Source: Luteibacter sp. dw_328
Lineage (GTDB): Bacteria > Pseudomonadota > Gammaproteobacteria > Xanthomonadales > Rhodanobacteraceae
Direction of reading: 5' to 3'
Assembly (NCBI RefSeq): GCF_018449605.1
Contig: NZ_JAAVUW010000002.1
Span: forward strand, 62,001 to 126,000
Length of the DNA stretch: 64,000 nucleotides
How positions within the stretch are numbered: position 1 is the stretch's first letter; each line of letters begins with the position of its first letter. The notes below the pieces were generated by a model, which saw nothing but the letters and a program-made list of their open reading frames with translations, did not search any database and was not told where the DNA came from. Position numbers and translations under genes: made by a program. Positions 50,251 through 58,906 of this stretch are shown here, piece by piece.

Positions 50251-52092
50251 TCAGGGGCCGAAATGGAAGACTGACATCCAATGCGTGATGGCGCCGGCGG
50301 GGTCTGCTACCGGCTGCAGCTCGACGCGGCTTTTGAGTAGCGAGCCGTCGGAATGGCGCAGGGGTACGACCACCGGGTTGGCGCTTTCGCCGAGCAGGGC
50401 GGACATCGGCAATCCGGTGACGCTCTCGGCGCTGCGGCGGGTTTTGTGCACGAAAGCATCGTTGACGAACACCACGGCGCACTCGCGCCAGTCGTCCTGT
50501 GAGGCATCGGTGATGACGATCGGGTCGGGCAGGCGGGCCAGCGAGGCGCGCATCAGCGCGAAGCTCTGCTGGAAGTGCTTACGCTCCATCATCTCGATCA
50601 GTACGCGCAGGCCCCGCGCGGATTCCAGGTGAAGCCGCGACCACGGCCGGGAGCGACCGCGGACGTTCTCCTGCCATGTGGCGAAGCTCTGTCGTGGCGA
50701 CAGTCGGGCACCGGGGTAGTTCTCCAGCTTGGCCAGGCCAGGGTTGCCGGCCCAGCGCACGTTGCGCACCTGCTCGGCGCGCGTCCAGACAACCGCGTTG
50801 TGGGCGTCCGACTGCAACGGCATGAAGATGAGGCCCGCCGCCAGGCTGGCGACGGTGGGGTCCGCCAGCTCCGGATAACGTGCGCCGATCTCGTCGGTAT
50901 GCAGGACGCCGGTGATCCCGTCGACGTCCTCGGTGACGCCTTTGCCGACGAAGTCGCGAATGCGCAGCAAAGCCGCTTCATCCGGCAACTGGCCGTGACG
51001 CATCACGCGGTTGCCCGCGAAGATGGCGATGCCGTCGGCGTCGACCACTTCGAGCAGTTCAGGCGCGAGCGAAGCCAGCAGTTCCGGATCGATACGATCG
51101 CGCTCGTTGAACGCGGTAATCAGCTTCTCGCGCACGGTGAGCAGGATGCTTTCGCTTTCGATCTTCGCCAGTTCCTCGATCGCCGACACGCGCGAGGCAA
51201 ACGCGCGTGCCACCGCATCGGTCACTTCACGCATGCGGTGATCGGCGAAAAGCGGGCTGTAGTGGTGACAGGAGATCAGGCCCCACAGCTTGCCGTTGGT
51301 GATGATCGACGCCACGAGCGTACCGGTGACCCCCATGTTGCCGAGGTATTCGAGATGCACCGGCGACACGCTGCGCAGCGAGACATCGCTGAGATCGGTC
51401 GCGGCCGCGGTCTCCGGATCGTAAGCCGGGAGGATGTGCGCGGGCACATAGCGGCAATCGCTGATCTGACGCACACGGTTGCGCAGGTAGAGTGCCCGCG
51501 CCTGCGCGGGGATGTCCGTGGCGGGGTAGTGCAGGCCGAGGTAGGCCTCGAGGTCTTCCTTGCGCGCTTCGGCCACGACTTCGCCGTGCCAGTCGTGATC
51601 GAAGCGGTAGACCATGACGCGGTCGTAGCCAAGCAGGTTGCGTACGGTGCGTGCGACGCGCGCGGCGGCGCGCTCCACGGTGGCGTCGAGCTCCAGCTTG
51701 TGCGTGAGGTCGTAGCCCACGCGGAACGGTTCGTCTTCGAAGGCACGCTCGCGCGGCTCGATCTCGATCATCCAGCGCGTGTCGTAGGCGTGCACCGAGG
51801 CGTACCACGCGGCCGGTATCGTTGCGTTGGGGAAAGCCACGGGCACCCACGCGCTATGGGCCGGGCGTTCGTCATCCTCGAACAGATCTGCCGGAAGCGA
51901 TATGACTTCGTCCAGCGGAGCGTCCAGTACGGTTGCCGGTTCGACCCCGAGTACACGGGCTGCGTTCTCACTCACCTGCAGGATGGTCCGTGTGCGCGCG
52001 TCCACCACGACCAGGACGCCGTGAGGCTGGATCGATCCGGGGATATGGATGGGTTCGCGGTCGCAGGCGGTCAGATCGGGCAGGTCAGTCAT
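50251..52092 (-). CDS. bphP: Bacteriophytochrome, PAS2-GAF-PHY-PAS9 type without kinase
   Basis: 613 residues. PAS2 with the biliverdin-attaching Cys10 in 'LTACDREPIHIPGSIQPHG', GAF with 'GYDRVMVYRFDHDWHGEVVAEAR', 'HYPATDIPAQARALYLRNRVRQI' and 'LWGLISCHHY', PHY with the tongue motif 'SPRQSFATW', and a C-terminal PAS ('DPIVITDASQDDWRECAVVFVNDAF'). There is no histidine kinase domain; this resembles Xanthomonas XccBphP. It senses red/far-red light and must signal through the PAS output or a partner. It overlaps bphO by eight bases. Confidence 0.96.
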   Translation of the reverse strand: MTDLPDLTACDREPIHIPGSIQPHGVLVVVDARTRTILQVSENAARVLGVEPATVLDAPLDEVISLPADLFEDDERPAHSAWVPVAFPNATIPAAWYASVHAYDTRWMIEIEPRERAFEDEPFRVGYDLTHKLELDATVERAAARVARTVRNLLGYDRVMVYRFDHDWHGEVVAEARKEDLEAYLGLHYPATDIPAQARALYLRNRVRQISDCRYVPAHILPAYDPETAAATDLSDVSLRSVSPVHLEYLGNMGVTGTLVASIITNGKLWGLISCHHYSPLFADHRMREVTDAVARAFASRVSAIEELAKIESESILLTVREKLITAFNERDRIDPELLASLAPELLEVVDADGIAIFAGNRVMRHGQLPDEAALLRIRDFVGKGVTEDVDGITGVLHTDEIGARYPELADPTVASLAAGLIFMPLQSDAHNAVVWTRAEQVRNVRWAGNPGLAKLENYPGARLSPRQSFATWQENVRGRSRPWSRLHLESARGLRVLIEMMERKHFQQSFALMRASLARLPDPIVITDASQDDWRECAVVFVNDAFVHKTRRSAESVTGLPMSALLGESANPVVVPLRHSDGSLLKSRVELQPVADPAGAITHWMSVFHFGP

Positions 52093-52738
52093 GGGCGGCA
52101 GGATCCTTCAGCGTCTGTTGAAAGCGCGCGAACATGCGCTGCGCGGCGTCGATGGCGGCGTCCTGGGAGGCCTCGTCGGGGAGTGCGTGGTCGAGGAGGG
52201 ACTGGAAGCGTCGCCAGCTGGCCGGGGCGTTTTCACCGACGGCATAGAAGGTGTGCGATAGCTGCGGGTAGAGTTCGCGAAGGCGGCGGACGATCACGCG
52301 GCCGCCGAGAGCGGAGCCTTCGATGACGTAGAGTTCGCCCCAGTGGGCGGCGTGGTCATGCACCGCACCCCGTTCGGTGGCCGCAAGGCCATGGTCGGTA
52401 GGAGCCGATTCATCGCCGATAGGCGCCGCAGCGGGGTAGGTAGCGTTATCGCGCGCCGAATCGCCGATGAATCGGCTCCTACACAGATCCGCCTCGATCA
52501 ACGAAGCGCGCGACACGTACCGCCACTCTTCCAGCCTGGCCAGCCAACCGCTTCGCTCGGCTTCCCAGGCACGGAACAGCGTCAGCTGCGCCCGCAACAG
52601 CCCGGCATAACCGGCCTCATCCAGATCGCCGGCGAGCAACAGGCGCATGCCGGCCGTCGCTTCGGCCGCCTCATGGGCATCGCGGGTCGCTTCACGGAGG
52701 AGAAGATGGGCGGGCGTCGAACCGACGACTCCGGCCAT
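52085..52738 (-). CDS. bphO: Heme oxygenase BphO, carrying an in-frame REP insertion
   Basis: 217 residues. 'LLLREATRDAHEAAEA' holds the proximal heme His, and 'HWGELYVIEGSALGGRVIVRRL' the distal glycine helix; it makes the biliverdin used by BphP. Residues about 86-115 ('LCRSRFIGDSARDNATYP..', 'PIGDESAPTDH') are coded by a REP-like doublet at 52397-52483, adding about 29 residues to a family that is usually near 190. The reading frame stays open, so the protein may still fold with a surface loop. Upstream DUF2007-like gene is directly adjacent. Confidence 0.92.
   Translation of the reverse strand: MAGVVGSTPAHLLLREATRDAHEAAEATAGMRLLLAGDLDEAGYAGLLRAQLTLFRAWEAERSGWLARLEEWRYVSRASLIEADLCRSRFIGDSARDNATYPAAAPIGDESAPTDHGLAATERGAVHDHAAHWGELYVIEGSALGGRVIVRRLRELYPQLSHTFYAVGENAPASWRRFQSLLDHALPDEASQDAAIDAAQRMFARFQQTLKDPAAHD
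52397..52483. repeat. REP-like inverted pair inside bphO
   Basis: GTAGGAGCCGATTCATCGCC and inverted AATCGCCGATGAATCGGCTC, the only member of the family found wholly within a coding sequence in this window. Confidence 0.9.
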
Positions 52739-53131
52739 TCAGAGCACCTGGACAGCCTTGAGCACCACGACCACCACCACGCCGGCGACGATCGCCAACG
52801 CCATCAGGCGCACGCGCGAGGCGGTGCGCTGGGGCTTCGGACGCAGGTCCGGCGAGCGGTGCATCTGCAGTTCTTCCTGGAAACGCACGACCGGCTCGAT
52901 GCCGATGTCCTTCAGCAAGGCACGGGCCTTGGGAAAGTCGTCGGCGCTCTTGACCCATACCTGCGGCCACGAATCGCGGTCGTTATTGCGCTGCGAATAG
53001 CTGAAGCGCTGGTAGGTCGGACGATTCCAGGTCGACCGGTTGGTGACGGTCGTCTCGATGTCGTGCTCGGTAAGGAGCGACACGATCCGGTCGATATTTT
53101 CCGGGCGGGGTGAGGTATAGAGTTGGCGCAT
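52739..53131 (-). CDS. DUF2007-like protein with C-terminal membrane helix
   Basis: 130 residues. The N-terminal part 'MRQLYTSPRPENIDRIVSLL' and 'WPQVWVKSADDFPKARALLKDIG' resembles the signal-transducing DUF2007 fold; a basic stretch and one membrane helix (LMALAIVAGVVVVVVL) end it. It begins nine bases after the NPP-type gene stop and stops one base before bphO, so all four may be one operon. Role unknown. Confidence 0.8.
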   Translation of the reverse strand: MRQLYTSPRPENIDRIVSLLTEHDIETTVTNRSTWNRPTYQRFSYSQRNNDRDSWPQVWVKSADDFPKARALLKDIGIEPVVRFQEELQMHRSPDLRPKPQRTASRVRLMALAIVAGVVVVVVLKAVQVL

Positions 53132-53140
53132 ACCCCGATT

Positions 53141-54403
53141 CTACGGGATTTGCGCCGGAGCCAGCAGGCCCTTCACATCCTCGATATGACCATCGTTGGC
53201 CTCCGCCGGCAGGCGCAGCACGCTCATGATCAGCGGATACACGTCCACATTGGGGAACGGCGCAACGATCACGCCGTGGGCAAAGGCCGGCCCGCGCGCG
53301 ATGAACAGGGCACGCATGGTCGGGTCCAGGTTGTCGTAGCCGTGCTCGCCCAGCGACATTGGGTCCTTGCGTTTGGCCAGCGCCTCGCGGCTGATGATCG
53401 ACCAGCCCGTCTCGGCCAGGCATTCGATGGCGGGCACGCGGGCGTGGGTGCCGTAATCGAGGCGCTTGGGCAGGTCCTGCTTGCGGTAGCACTGCATGTG
53501 CTGGTGCGGGCCGAGCAGGCGCGCCACGGCCGTGCGCGCGTCCACGCCCGGCTTCGGATTGAAGGTGGCCATGACACCATAGGACACGGCATCGAGCGCA
53601 TTCAGGTCAGTGGCGTCGTCGGCGCAAACGATGTTGCCCTTGGGCACGTAGGCCATGCCGTGGTCGGACACGATCACCAGGTTCATGTGCTCGTAGAGAC
53701 CACGCGTGCGCAGCTGGGCGACGAGGTAGCCGACGGCGTCGTCGACGTCGCCCAGCGCGGTATTGAGCTCGGCCGAATCCGGCCCGTGCTCGTGCCCGGC
53801 GTGGTCCACGGTGTCGAAATACAGTGTGTCGAAGGCCGGCTGCGGGCCGGCTTCGTCGAGCCACGAAAGCAGCTTGTCCACGCGCTGCCGCGACGTGAGC
53901 GAGTCGTCGAAGGGAATCCAGTGATCCGGGCGAACGCCACGAATCTCGGCCTCGGTGCCGGGCCAGAACATCGTCGCCGTATGCAGGCCGTGCTTCTGCG
54001 CGGTCACCCAGATCGGCTCGGCATCCGCCCACCAGCGGCCGTCGCTGGTCGCGGCGTGGTTGGACAGGCTGAACTTGCCCAGCACCGGATCCTGCATGGT
54101 GTTGTTCACGATACCGTTGTGGTCAGGCACGCGACCGGTGACCAGCGTGTAGTGGTTGGGAAAGGTCAGCGAGGGAAACGAGGGCAGCATGTACGGGGCG
54201 CGGGCGCCGTCGGCGGCCAGGGCGACCAGATTTGGCGTCAGGCCGCGGTCGAGGTAGTCGGGCCGGAAGGCGTCGATCGAGACCAGCAGCACGGGCGTGA
54301 CGGGCAGGGAGGTGGGCTTGGCGGGGCGCGTGGCGCAACCGGCCAGGACCACGGCGAAAAGCGCGGTGACGACGCGCTGAAGCGTGGACGACGTGGCATT
54401 CAT
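53141..54403 (-). CDS. Ectonucleotide pyrophosphatase/phosphodiesterase-family protein (lipoprotein)
   Basis: 420 residues. Leader with a lipobox-like 'ALFAVVLAGC'. Two-metal alkaline-phosphatase fold: 'LLVSIDAFRPDYLDRG' (Asp), nucleophile Thr in 'FPSLTFPNHYTLVTGRVPDHNGIVNNTM', 'FWPGTEAEI', 'VDHAGHEHGPDS' and 'LVIVSDHGMAYV'. This is the NPP subfamily that cleaves nucleotide or lysophospholipid phosphodiesters, in the periplasm or outer membrane. First gene of the probable NPP-DUF2007-bphO-bphP unit. Confidence 0.93.
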   Translation of the reverse strand: MNATSSTLQRVVTALFAVVLAGCATRPAKPTSLPVTPVLLVSIDAFRPDYLDRGLTPNLVALAADGARAPYMLPSFPSLTFPNHYTLVTGRVPDHNGIVNNTMQDPVLGKFSLSNHAATSDGRWWADAEPIWVTAQKHGLHTATMFWPGTEAEIRGVRPDHWIPFDDSLTSRQRVDKLLSWLDEAGPQPAFDTLYFDTVDHAGHEHGPDSAELNTALGDVDDAVGYLVAQLRTRGLYEHMNLVIVSDHGMAYVPKGNIVCADDATDLNALDAVSYGVMATFNPKPGVDARTAVARLLGPHQHMQCYRKQDLPKRLDYGTHARVPAIECLAETGWSIISREALAKRKDPMSLGEHGYDNLDPTMRALFIARGPAFAHGVIVAPFPNVDVYPLIMSVLRLPAEANDGHIEDVKGLLAPAQIP

Positions 54404-54459
54404 GAGGGACGACGTAGGCTCTGATCATCAAGGCAATCCGCCTATGATGGACGAGTCCC

Positions 54460-54891
54460 ATGACCAATTCATCTCACAAGATCCTGCCGTTTCTTCTTGC
54501 GATGTCGATGCCGCTAGCGGCGATCGCGCAGACAGCGACCCCAGCCGTCAAGGCGGCCGCACCGGCACGAGCCGCGCCCGCAGCCCGGCCCGTCGTGACC
54601 ACGCCGTCGCACAACGCCCAGTTCCAGCAGCAGGTGAATCGCCAGCAGGTGATCAACCAGCAGAACCAGAACGCGGTTCAGCAGCAGCTGCGCCAGAACA
54701 ACATGAACCAGCAACGCAACACGGCGACCGATCCGGGATTGCGTAACCAGCTGGATAACGCCGATCGCGCCCAGCAGCAGACCTATCAGTCGCAGCAGGA
54801 CGCGACCGTACGCCGTGACCCGACCAATCCCCGGGTGCGTGACGCGACGCAACGGACCGCGCCGGCCAGCTCCGGCTCGGCAGGCCACTAA
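54460..54891 (+). CDS. Secreted Gln/Asn/Ala-rich low-complexity protein
   Basis: 143 residues: signal peptide (MTNSSHKILPFLLAMSMPLA), an Ala/Pro-rich segment, then about 60 residues dominated by Gln and Asn ('FQQQVNRQQVINQQNQNAVQ') and a basic tail. No cysteine and no recognised domain. Such a sequence would be disordered or prion-like. It is divergent from the NPP gene. Confidence 0.8.
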   Translation: MTNSSHKILPFLLAMSMPLAAIAQTATPAVKAAAPARAAPAARPVVTTPSHNAQFQQQVNRQQVINQQNQNAVQQQLRQNNMNQQRNTATDPGLRNQLDNADRAQQQTYQSQQDATVRRDPTNPRVRDATQRTAPASSGSAGH

Positions 54892-54991
54892 GGCAGTCTG
54901 TTAACGCGTTGTTTGTTGCGACGCGGCTGGCGAGCCGCCATCGGGCAAGCCCATAATCGTCGATTCCCCTGGATCGACGGAGCCTCCCCCG

Positions 54992-56665
54992 ATGACGGCC
55001 TTTACGCGCATCGACACGACCCGCACCGTCCGCGCACCGCGCGGCACGGAACTCAGCTGCCGTAGCTGGCTCACGGAAGCGCCGTTCCGCATGCTGCAGA
55101 ACAACCTCGACCCCGAGGTGGCCGAAAACCCGGCCGAACTCGTGGTGTACGGCGGCATCGGCCGTGCCGCGCGCAACTGGGAATGCTTCGACGCCATTCT
55201 CCGCGCCCTGCGCGGACTGCGCGACGACGAAACGCTGCTCATCCAGTCCGGCAAGCCGGTCGGCGTGTTCCCGTCGCACCCGGACGCACCGCGCGTGCTG
55301 CTGGCCAATTCCAACCTCGTGCCGGCCTGGGCGAACTGGGAGCACTTCAACGAGCTCGATCGCAAGGGCCTGATGATGTACGGCCAGATGACGGCCGGCT
55401 CGTGGATCTACATCGGTTCGCAGGGCATCGTGCAGGGCACCTACGAAACCTTCGTCGAGATGGGTCGCCAGCATTACGGCGGCAGCCTCGCCGGCCGCTG
55501 GATTCTCACCGCCGGTCTGGGCGGCATGGGTGGCGCGCAGCCGTTGGCCGCGAGCCTGGCCGGTGCTTCGTCGCTGACCATCGAATGCCAGCAGAGCCGC
55601 ATCGATTTCCGCCTGAAGACGCGCTACGTGGATGAACAGGCCACCGATCTCGACGACGCGCTGGCGCGCCTGGACCGTTACGCGAAGGAAGGTCGTGCCG
55701 TCTCCGTGGCCCTGCTCGGCAACGCCGCCGACGTGCTGCCGGCGCTGGTTCGTCGCGGGGTCCGTCCGGACGCCGTCACCGACCAGACCAGCGCGCACGA
55801 TCCGGTCAACGGCTACCTGCCGTCGGGCTGGACGGTGGAGGAGTGGTTCGAGCGCCGCAAGTCCGATCCGACCGGCACCTCACACGCGGCCAAGTTGTCC
55901 ATGCGCAAGCATGTCGAGGCGATGCTCGCCTTCCATGCCATGGGCGTGCCGACCTTCGACTACGGCAACAACATCCGTCAGATGGCCAAGGACGAGGGCC
56001 TCGTCGAAGCTTTTGCTTTCCCCGGCTTCGTGCCGGCCTTCGTGCGTCCGCTGTTCTGCCGCGGCGTGGGTCCGTTCCGCTGGGTCGCGCTGTCCGGCGA
56101 TCCGGAAGACATCTACAAGACCGACGCCAAGGTGAAGGAGCTGATCCCCGACGACCCGCACCTGCACCGCTGGCTCGACATGGCCCGTGAGCGCATCAGC
56201 TTCCAGGGCCTGCCGGCGCGTATCTGCTGGGTTGGTCTCGGCCAGCGCCATCGTCTGGCGCTCGCGTTCAATGAAATGGTCCGCAATGGCGAGCTCAAGG
56301 CGCCCATCGTGATCGGTCGCGATCATCTGGATTCCGGCTCGGTCGCCAGCCCCAATCGCGAAACCGAATCCATGCGCGACGGCAGCGATGCAGTCAGCGA
56401 CTGGCCGCTGCTCAACGCCATGCTCAACGTCGCCGGCGGCGCGACGTGGGTCAGCCTGCACCACGGTGGTGGCGTCGGCATGGGTTACAGCCAGCACAGC
56501 GGCGTGGTGATCGTCGCCGACGGCACCGAGGCGGCGGACAAGCGTCTGGCCCGTGTGTTGTGGAACGACCCCGGTACGGGCGTCATGCGCCATGCGGACG
56601 CGGGGTATGAGGATGCGATTGCTTGTGCGAAGGAGCAGGGGTTGAACCTGCCTATGATCGGGTAA
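54992..56665 (+). CDS. hutU: Urocanate hydratase
   Basis: 557 residues, full length. Second step of histidine breakdown: urocanate to imidazolone propionate, with tightly bound NAD. Signature blocks include '[12 protein letters not shown]', '[25 protein letters not shown]', '[25 protein letters not shown]', '[13 protein letters not shown]', '[14 protein letters not shown]' and '[15 protein letters not shown]'-like '[15 protein letters not shown]'. No hutH, hutI or hutC gene is adjacent in this window. Confidence 0.98.
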   Translation: MTAFTRIDTTRTVRAPRGTELSCRSWLTEAPFRMLQNNLDPEVAENPAELVVYGGIGRAARNWECFDAILRALRGLRDDETLLIQSGKPVGVFPSHPDAPRVLLANSNLVPAWANWEHFNELDRKGLMMYGQMTAGSWIYIGSQGIVQGTYETFVEMGRQHYGGSLAGRWILTAGLGGMGGAQPLAASLAGASSLTIECQQSRIDFRLKTRYVDEQATDLDDALARLDRYAKEGRAVSVALLGNAADVLPALVRRGVRPDAVTDQTSAHDPVNGYLPSGWTVEEWFERRKSDPTGTSHAAKLSMRKHVEAMLAFHAMGVPTFDYGNNIRQMAKDEGLVEAFAFPGFVPAFVRPLFCRGVGPFRWVALSGDPEDIYKTDAKVKELIPDDPHLHRWLDMARERISFQGLPARICWVGLGQRHRLALAFNEMVRNGELKAPIVIGRDHLDSGSVASPNRETESMRDGSDAVSDWPLLNAMLNVAGGATWVSLHHGGGVGMGYSQHSGVVIVADGTEAADKRLARVLWNDPGTGVMRHADAGYEDAIACAKEQGLNLPMIG

Positions 56666-56667
56666 GG

Positions 56668-56709
56668 GCATCGCCGCGTCGGGGAAGAGCATCGCCGCGC
56701 CGGGGAAGA
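56668..56709. repeat. 21-bp tandem repeat next to a REP unit
   Basis: Two copies of GCATCGCCGCG(T/C)CGGGGAAGA, the third running into the REP unit at 56712 (GCATCGCCGATGAATCGG). It follows the hutU stop by two bases. Confidence 0.75.
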
Positions 56710-56711
56710 GC

Positions 56712-56782
56712 ATCGCCGATGAATCGGCTCCTACCAAGCAGGGTGTCGCAGCCTGCTCGGTAGGAGCCGATTTATCGGCGAA
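56712..56782. repeat. REP-like inverted pair
   Basis: ATCGCCGATGAATCGGCTCC and inverted GTAGGAGCCGATTTATCGGC, between convergent hutU and msrA. Confidence 0.88.
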
Positions 56783-56817
56783 TGGGTGCTCGCCTCAGCG
56801 CCGATCGGGCGCTGGCC

Positions 56818-57492
56818 TCAGCGCCCGTTGGCCCAGGCCGCCGTATACCGCTCCGGATAAATCCGCTCCAGCCCCAACACCTTCGGCCGGTCATTGATCG
56901 CGATATAAGCCGCGTCCGGATTCAGCCGCATATAGTCCTGGTGGTAATCCTCAGCCGGGTAGAACGCCTTCAACGGCGTCACCTGCGTCACGATCGGCGC
57001 GGAAAACGCATGGGCCGCCGTCAGCTGGGCCACATAAGCTTCAGCCACCTTCTTCTGCTCCGGCGTGGCGTAGAACACCGCCGAACGGTACTGCGTGCCG
57101 GAGTCCGGGCCCTGGCGATTCAGCAGGGTGGGGTCCTGGGCGACCGAGAAAAACACCTGCAACAGCTGGCCATAGGTGACCTGGGCCGGGTCGTACACCA
57201 CGCGGACCGACTCGGCGTGGCCGGTGTCGCCGTCGCTCACGTCGTCGTAGTTCGCGTGGGCTGCGTCGCCTCCGGAGTAACCGTTGCGGACGCTCTTCAC
57301 GCCACGGACGTGCTGGAATACGCCTTCGACCCCCCAGAAGCAGCCGCCGGCGAACACGGCAGTGGCCTCGCCGGGCGCCGCAGCGGCGTCGACGGTGGGG
57401 GCGGGCAGGCGAACGCCTTCGTCGCGGGCAGAGGCCGCGGAGCAGGCCGTAAGCGCGATCAGGAGCGGGGCGAGCAGGGAACGGCGGTTCAT
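56818..57492 (-). CDS. msrA: Peptide methionine-S-sulfoxide reductase MsrA, exported form
   Basis: 224 residues from the ATG at 57492. A signal sequence with 'LLIALTAC' (possible lipobox) precedes the MsrA domain: catalytic 'FAGGCFWGVEGVFQHV', 'NGYSGGDAAHANYDDVSDGDTGHAESVRVVYDP', 'GPDSGTQYRSAVFY' and 'FYPAEDYHQDYMRLNP'. No C-terminal resolving Cys is evident. It repairs oxidised Met, here most likely in the periplasm. Confidence 0.95.
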   Translation of the reverse strand: MNRRSLLAPLLIALTACSAASARDEGVRLPAPTVDAAAAPGEATAVFAGGCFWGVEGVFQHVRGVKSVRNGYSGGDAAHANYDDVSDGDTGHAESVRVVYDPAQVTYGQLLQVFFSVAQDPTLLNRQGPDSGTQYRSAVFYATPEQKKVAEAYVAQLTAAHAFSAPIVTQVTPLKAFYPAEDYHQDYMRLNPDAAYIAINDRPKVLGLERIYPERYTAAWANGR

Positions 57493-57673
57493 GCGGATCT
57501 CCGATGGAGGGGGCCTGCTGGATGAGACCGGGGGAACGTCAGGAATCTGACAGGGTTCCCGGCTACAGTTAGCGGCGTCCCGGCCGATATAGGACCGACG
57601 ACCGTGGGTTGGCTGGGCGGGCGCGGATTCGGCAAAATGGCGCGCTCTCGGTATCGATGGAGGCAGGGGAAAC

Positions 57674-58906
57674 GTGGCGTACGACCTGGTAGAGAGACGC
57701 GTATTCGTGACCGATCTGGAGATCGGCATGTATGTCAGCCGTCTCGATTGTGATTGGTCGGACACGCCCTTTCCGTTGCAAGGGGTGCCGATCGCCTCTC
57801 GAGAGGACATCGAAGCGCTGCGGCGTTTCTGCAAGTACGTCTTCGTCGACCTGCACCGCCGCGTCACGCCAGCGCGCGTGTCGGCGGCCGCGCCCGTGCG
57901 CGCGGCGATGCCACGCCCGGCCCTGAATACCCGCTTGGTCACCCGGCACAGCTACTCCGATACCGCCTCCTTCGATGACGAGATGCCGCGCGCCCGCGAG
58001 GCGTTCGATACCGTGGCGAGCTTCGCCGAGCGCATCGTCGAGGATATTCAGGCCGGCCGTCCGCTGGATCCGAACGCCCTGGAAAACGCCGTGCGGCCCA
58101 TGGTGGAGAGCGTGCTGCGCAGCGGCGACGCCTTCTTCTGGATGCAGAGCCTGCGCCAGCGCGACAGCTACACCTACCAGCACGCCGTCGGCTGCAGCAC
58201 GCTCGCGGCAGCCTTCGGCCGGCACATGGGCTTCGCCGACGACGCTATCGTCAGCCTCGCCGCCGGCGGCCTGCTGATGGACGTGGGCAAGTCGCAGCTG
58301 CCCGAGGAGATGCTCGAGCGGGGTGGTCCGCTCAACGACGCCGAGTGGGAGCTCGCCCGCCAGCACGTAAACGAAGGCGTGGCGATCCTCGACCATTCGG
58401 GGGTCGTGGATGCGGAAGTCCGCGACATGGTCCTGACCCACCATGAGCGTTTCGATGGGAGCGGCTATCCCCAGGGCCTGGCCGGCACCGCCATTCCGCT
58501 GGCCGGGCGCATGGCGGCGATCATCGACACCTACCACGCGATGTCCACGCCGCGACCTTATCGCCCGGCGGTTTCGCAACACCTTGCGATCCGACAGATC
58601 TACTCCGGTCGTGACCGGGAATTCCAGGGCGAGCTGGTGGAGCAGTTCCAGGCCTGCCTGGGCGTGTACCCTACCGGCTCGCTGGTTGAGCTCAATACCG
58701 GCGAAGTGGCCATCGTCATGGTGCAGAACCAGGCGCGCCGACTTCAGCCGCGCGTGGCCCTGCTCACGCGCACCGACAAGACACACCTGGACGAGTTCGT
58801 GATCGTGGACCTCATGCGACAGACCGACGGCGTACGACGCGAGATCCTCCGCACACTGGCTGCCGGGAGTTTCGGCATCGACCCCAGGGAGTATTTCCTG
58901 TCATGA
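57674..58906 (+). CDS. DUF3391/HD-GYP domain protein
   Basis: 410 residues from a GTG at 57674 after AGGGGA. DUF3391 (1-130 or so) followed by an HD-GYP domain: 'HAVGCSTLAAAFGRHMGF', 'LLMDVGKSQLPEEMLERGGPLNDAEWELARQHVNEG', 'LTHHERFDGSGYPQGLAG' and 'IIDTYHAMSTPRPYRPAVS'. In active enzymes the second motif is LLHDIGK; here Met replaces the metal-binding His, while the GYP and HH motifs are kept. Cyclic-di-GMP hydrolysis may be lost or altered. Overlaps the EAL gene by four bases. Confidence 0.93.
   Translation: MAYDLVERRVFVTDLEIGMYVSRLDCDWSDTPFPLQGVPIASREDIEALRRFCKYVFVDLHRRVTPARVSAAAPVRAAMPRPALNTRLVTRHSYSDTASFDDEMPRAREAFDTVASFAERIVEDIQAGRPLDPNALENAVRPMVESVLRSGDAFFWMQSLRQRDSYTYQHAVGCSTLAAAFGRHMGFADDAIVSLAAGGLLMDVGKSQLPEEMLERGGPLNDAEWELARQHVNEGVAILDHSGVVDAEVRDMVLTHHERFDGSGYPQGLAGTAIPLAGRMAAIIDTYHAMSTPRPYRPAVSQHLAIRQIYSGRDREFQGELVEQFQACLGVYPTGSLVELNTGEVAIVMVQNQARRLQPRVALLTRTDKTHLDEFVIVDLMRQTDGVRREILRTLAAGSFGIDPREYFLS

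Noticed and set aside
50575-52326. 583-residue open frame opposite bphP
   Set aside because: bphP is unambiguous, and the antisense frame is a GC-driven artefact with no motif or start signal.
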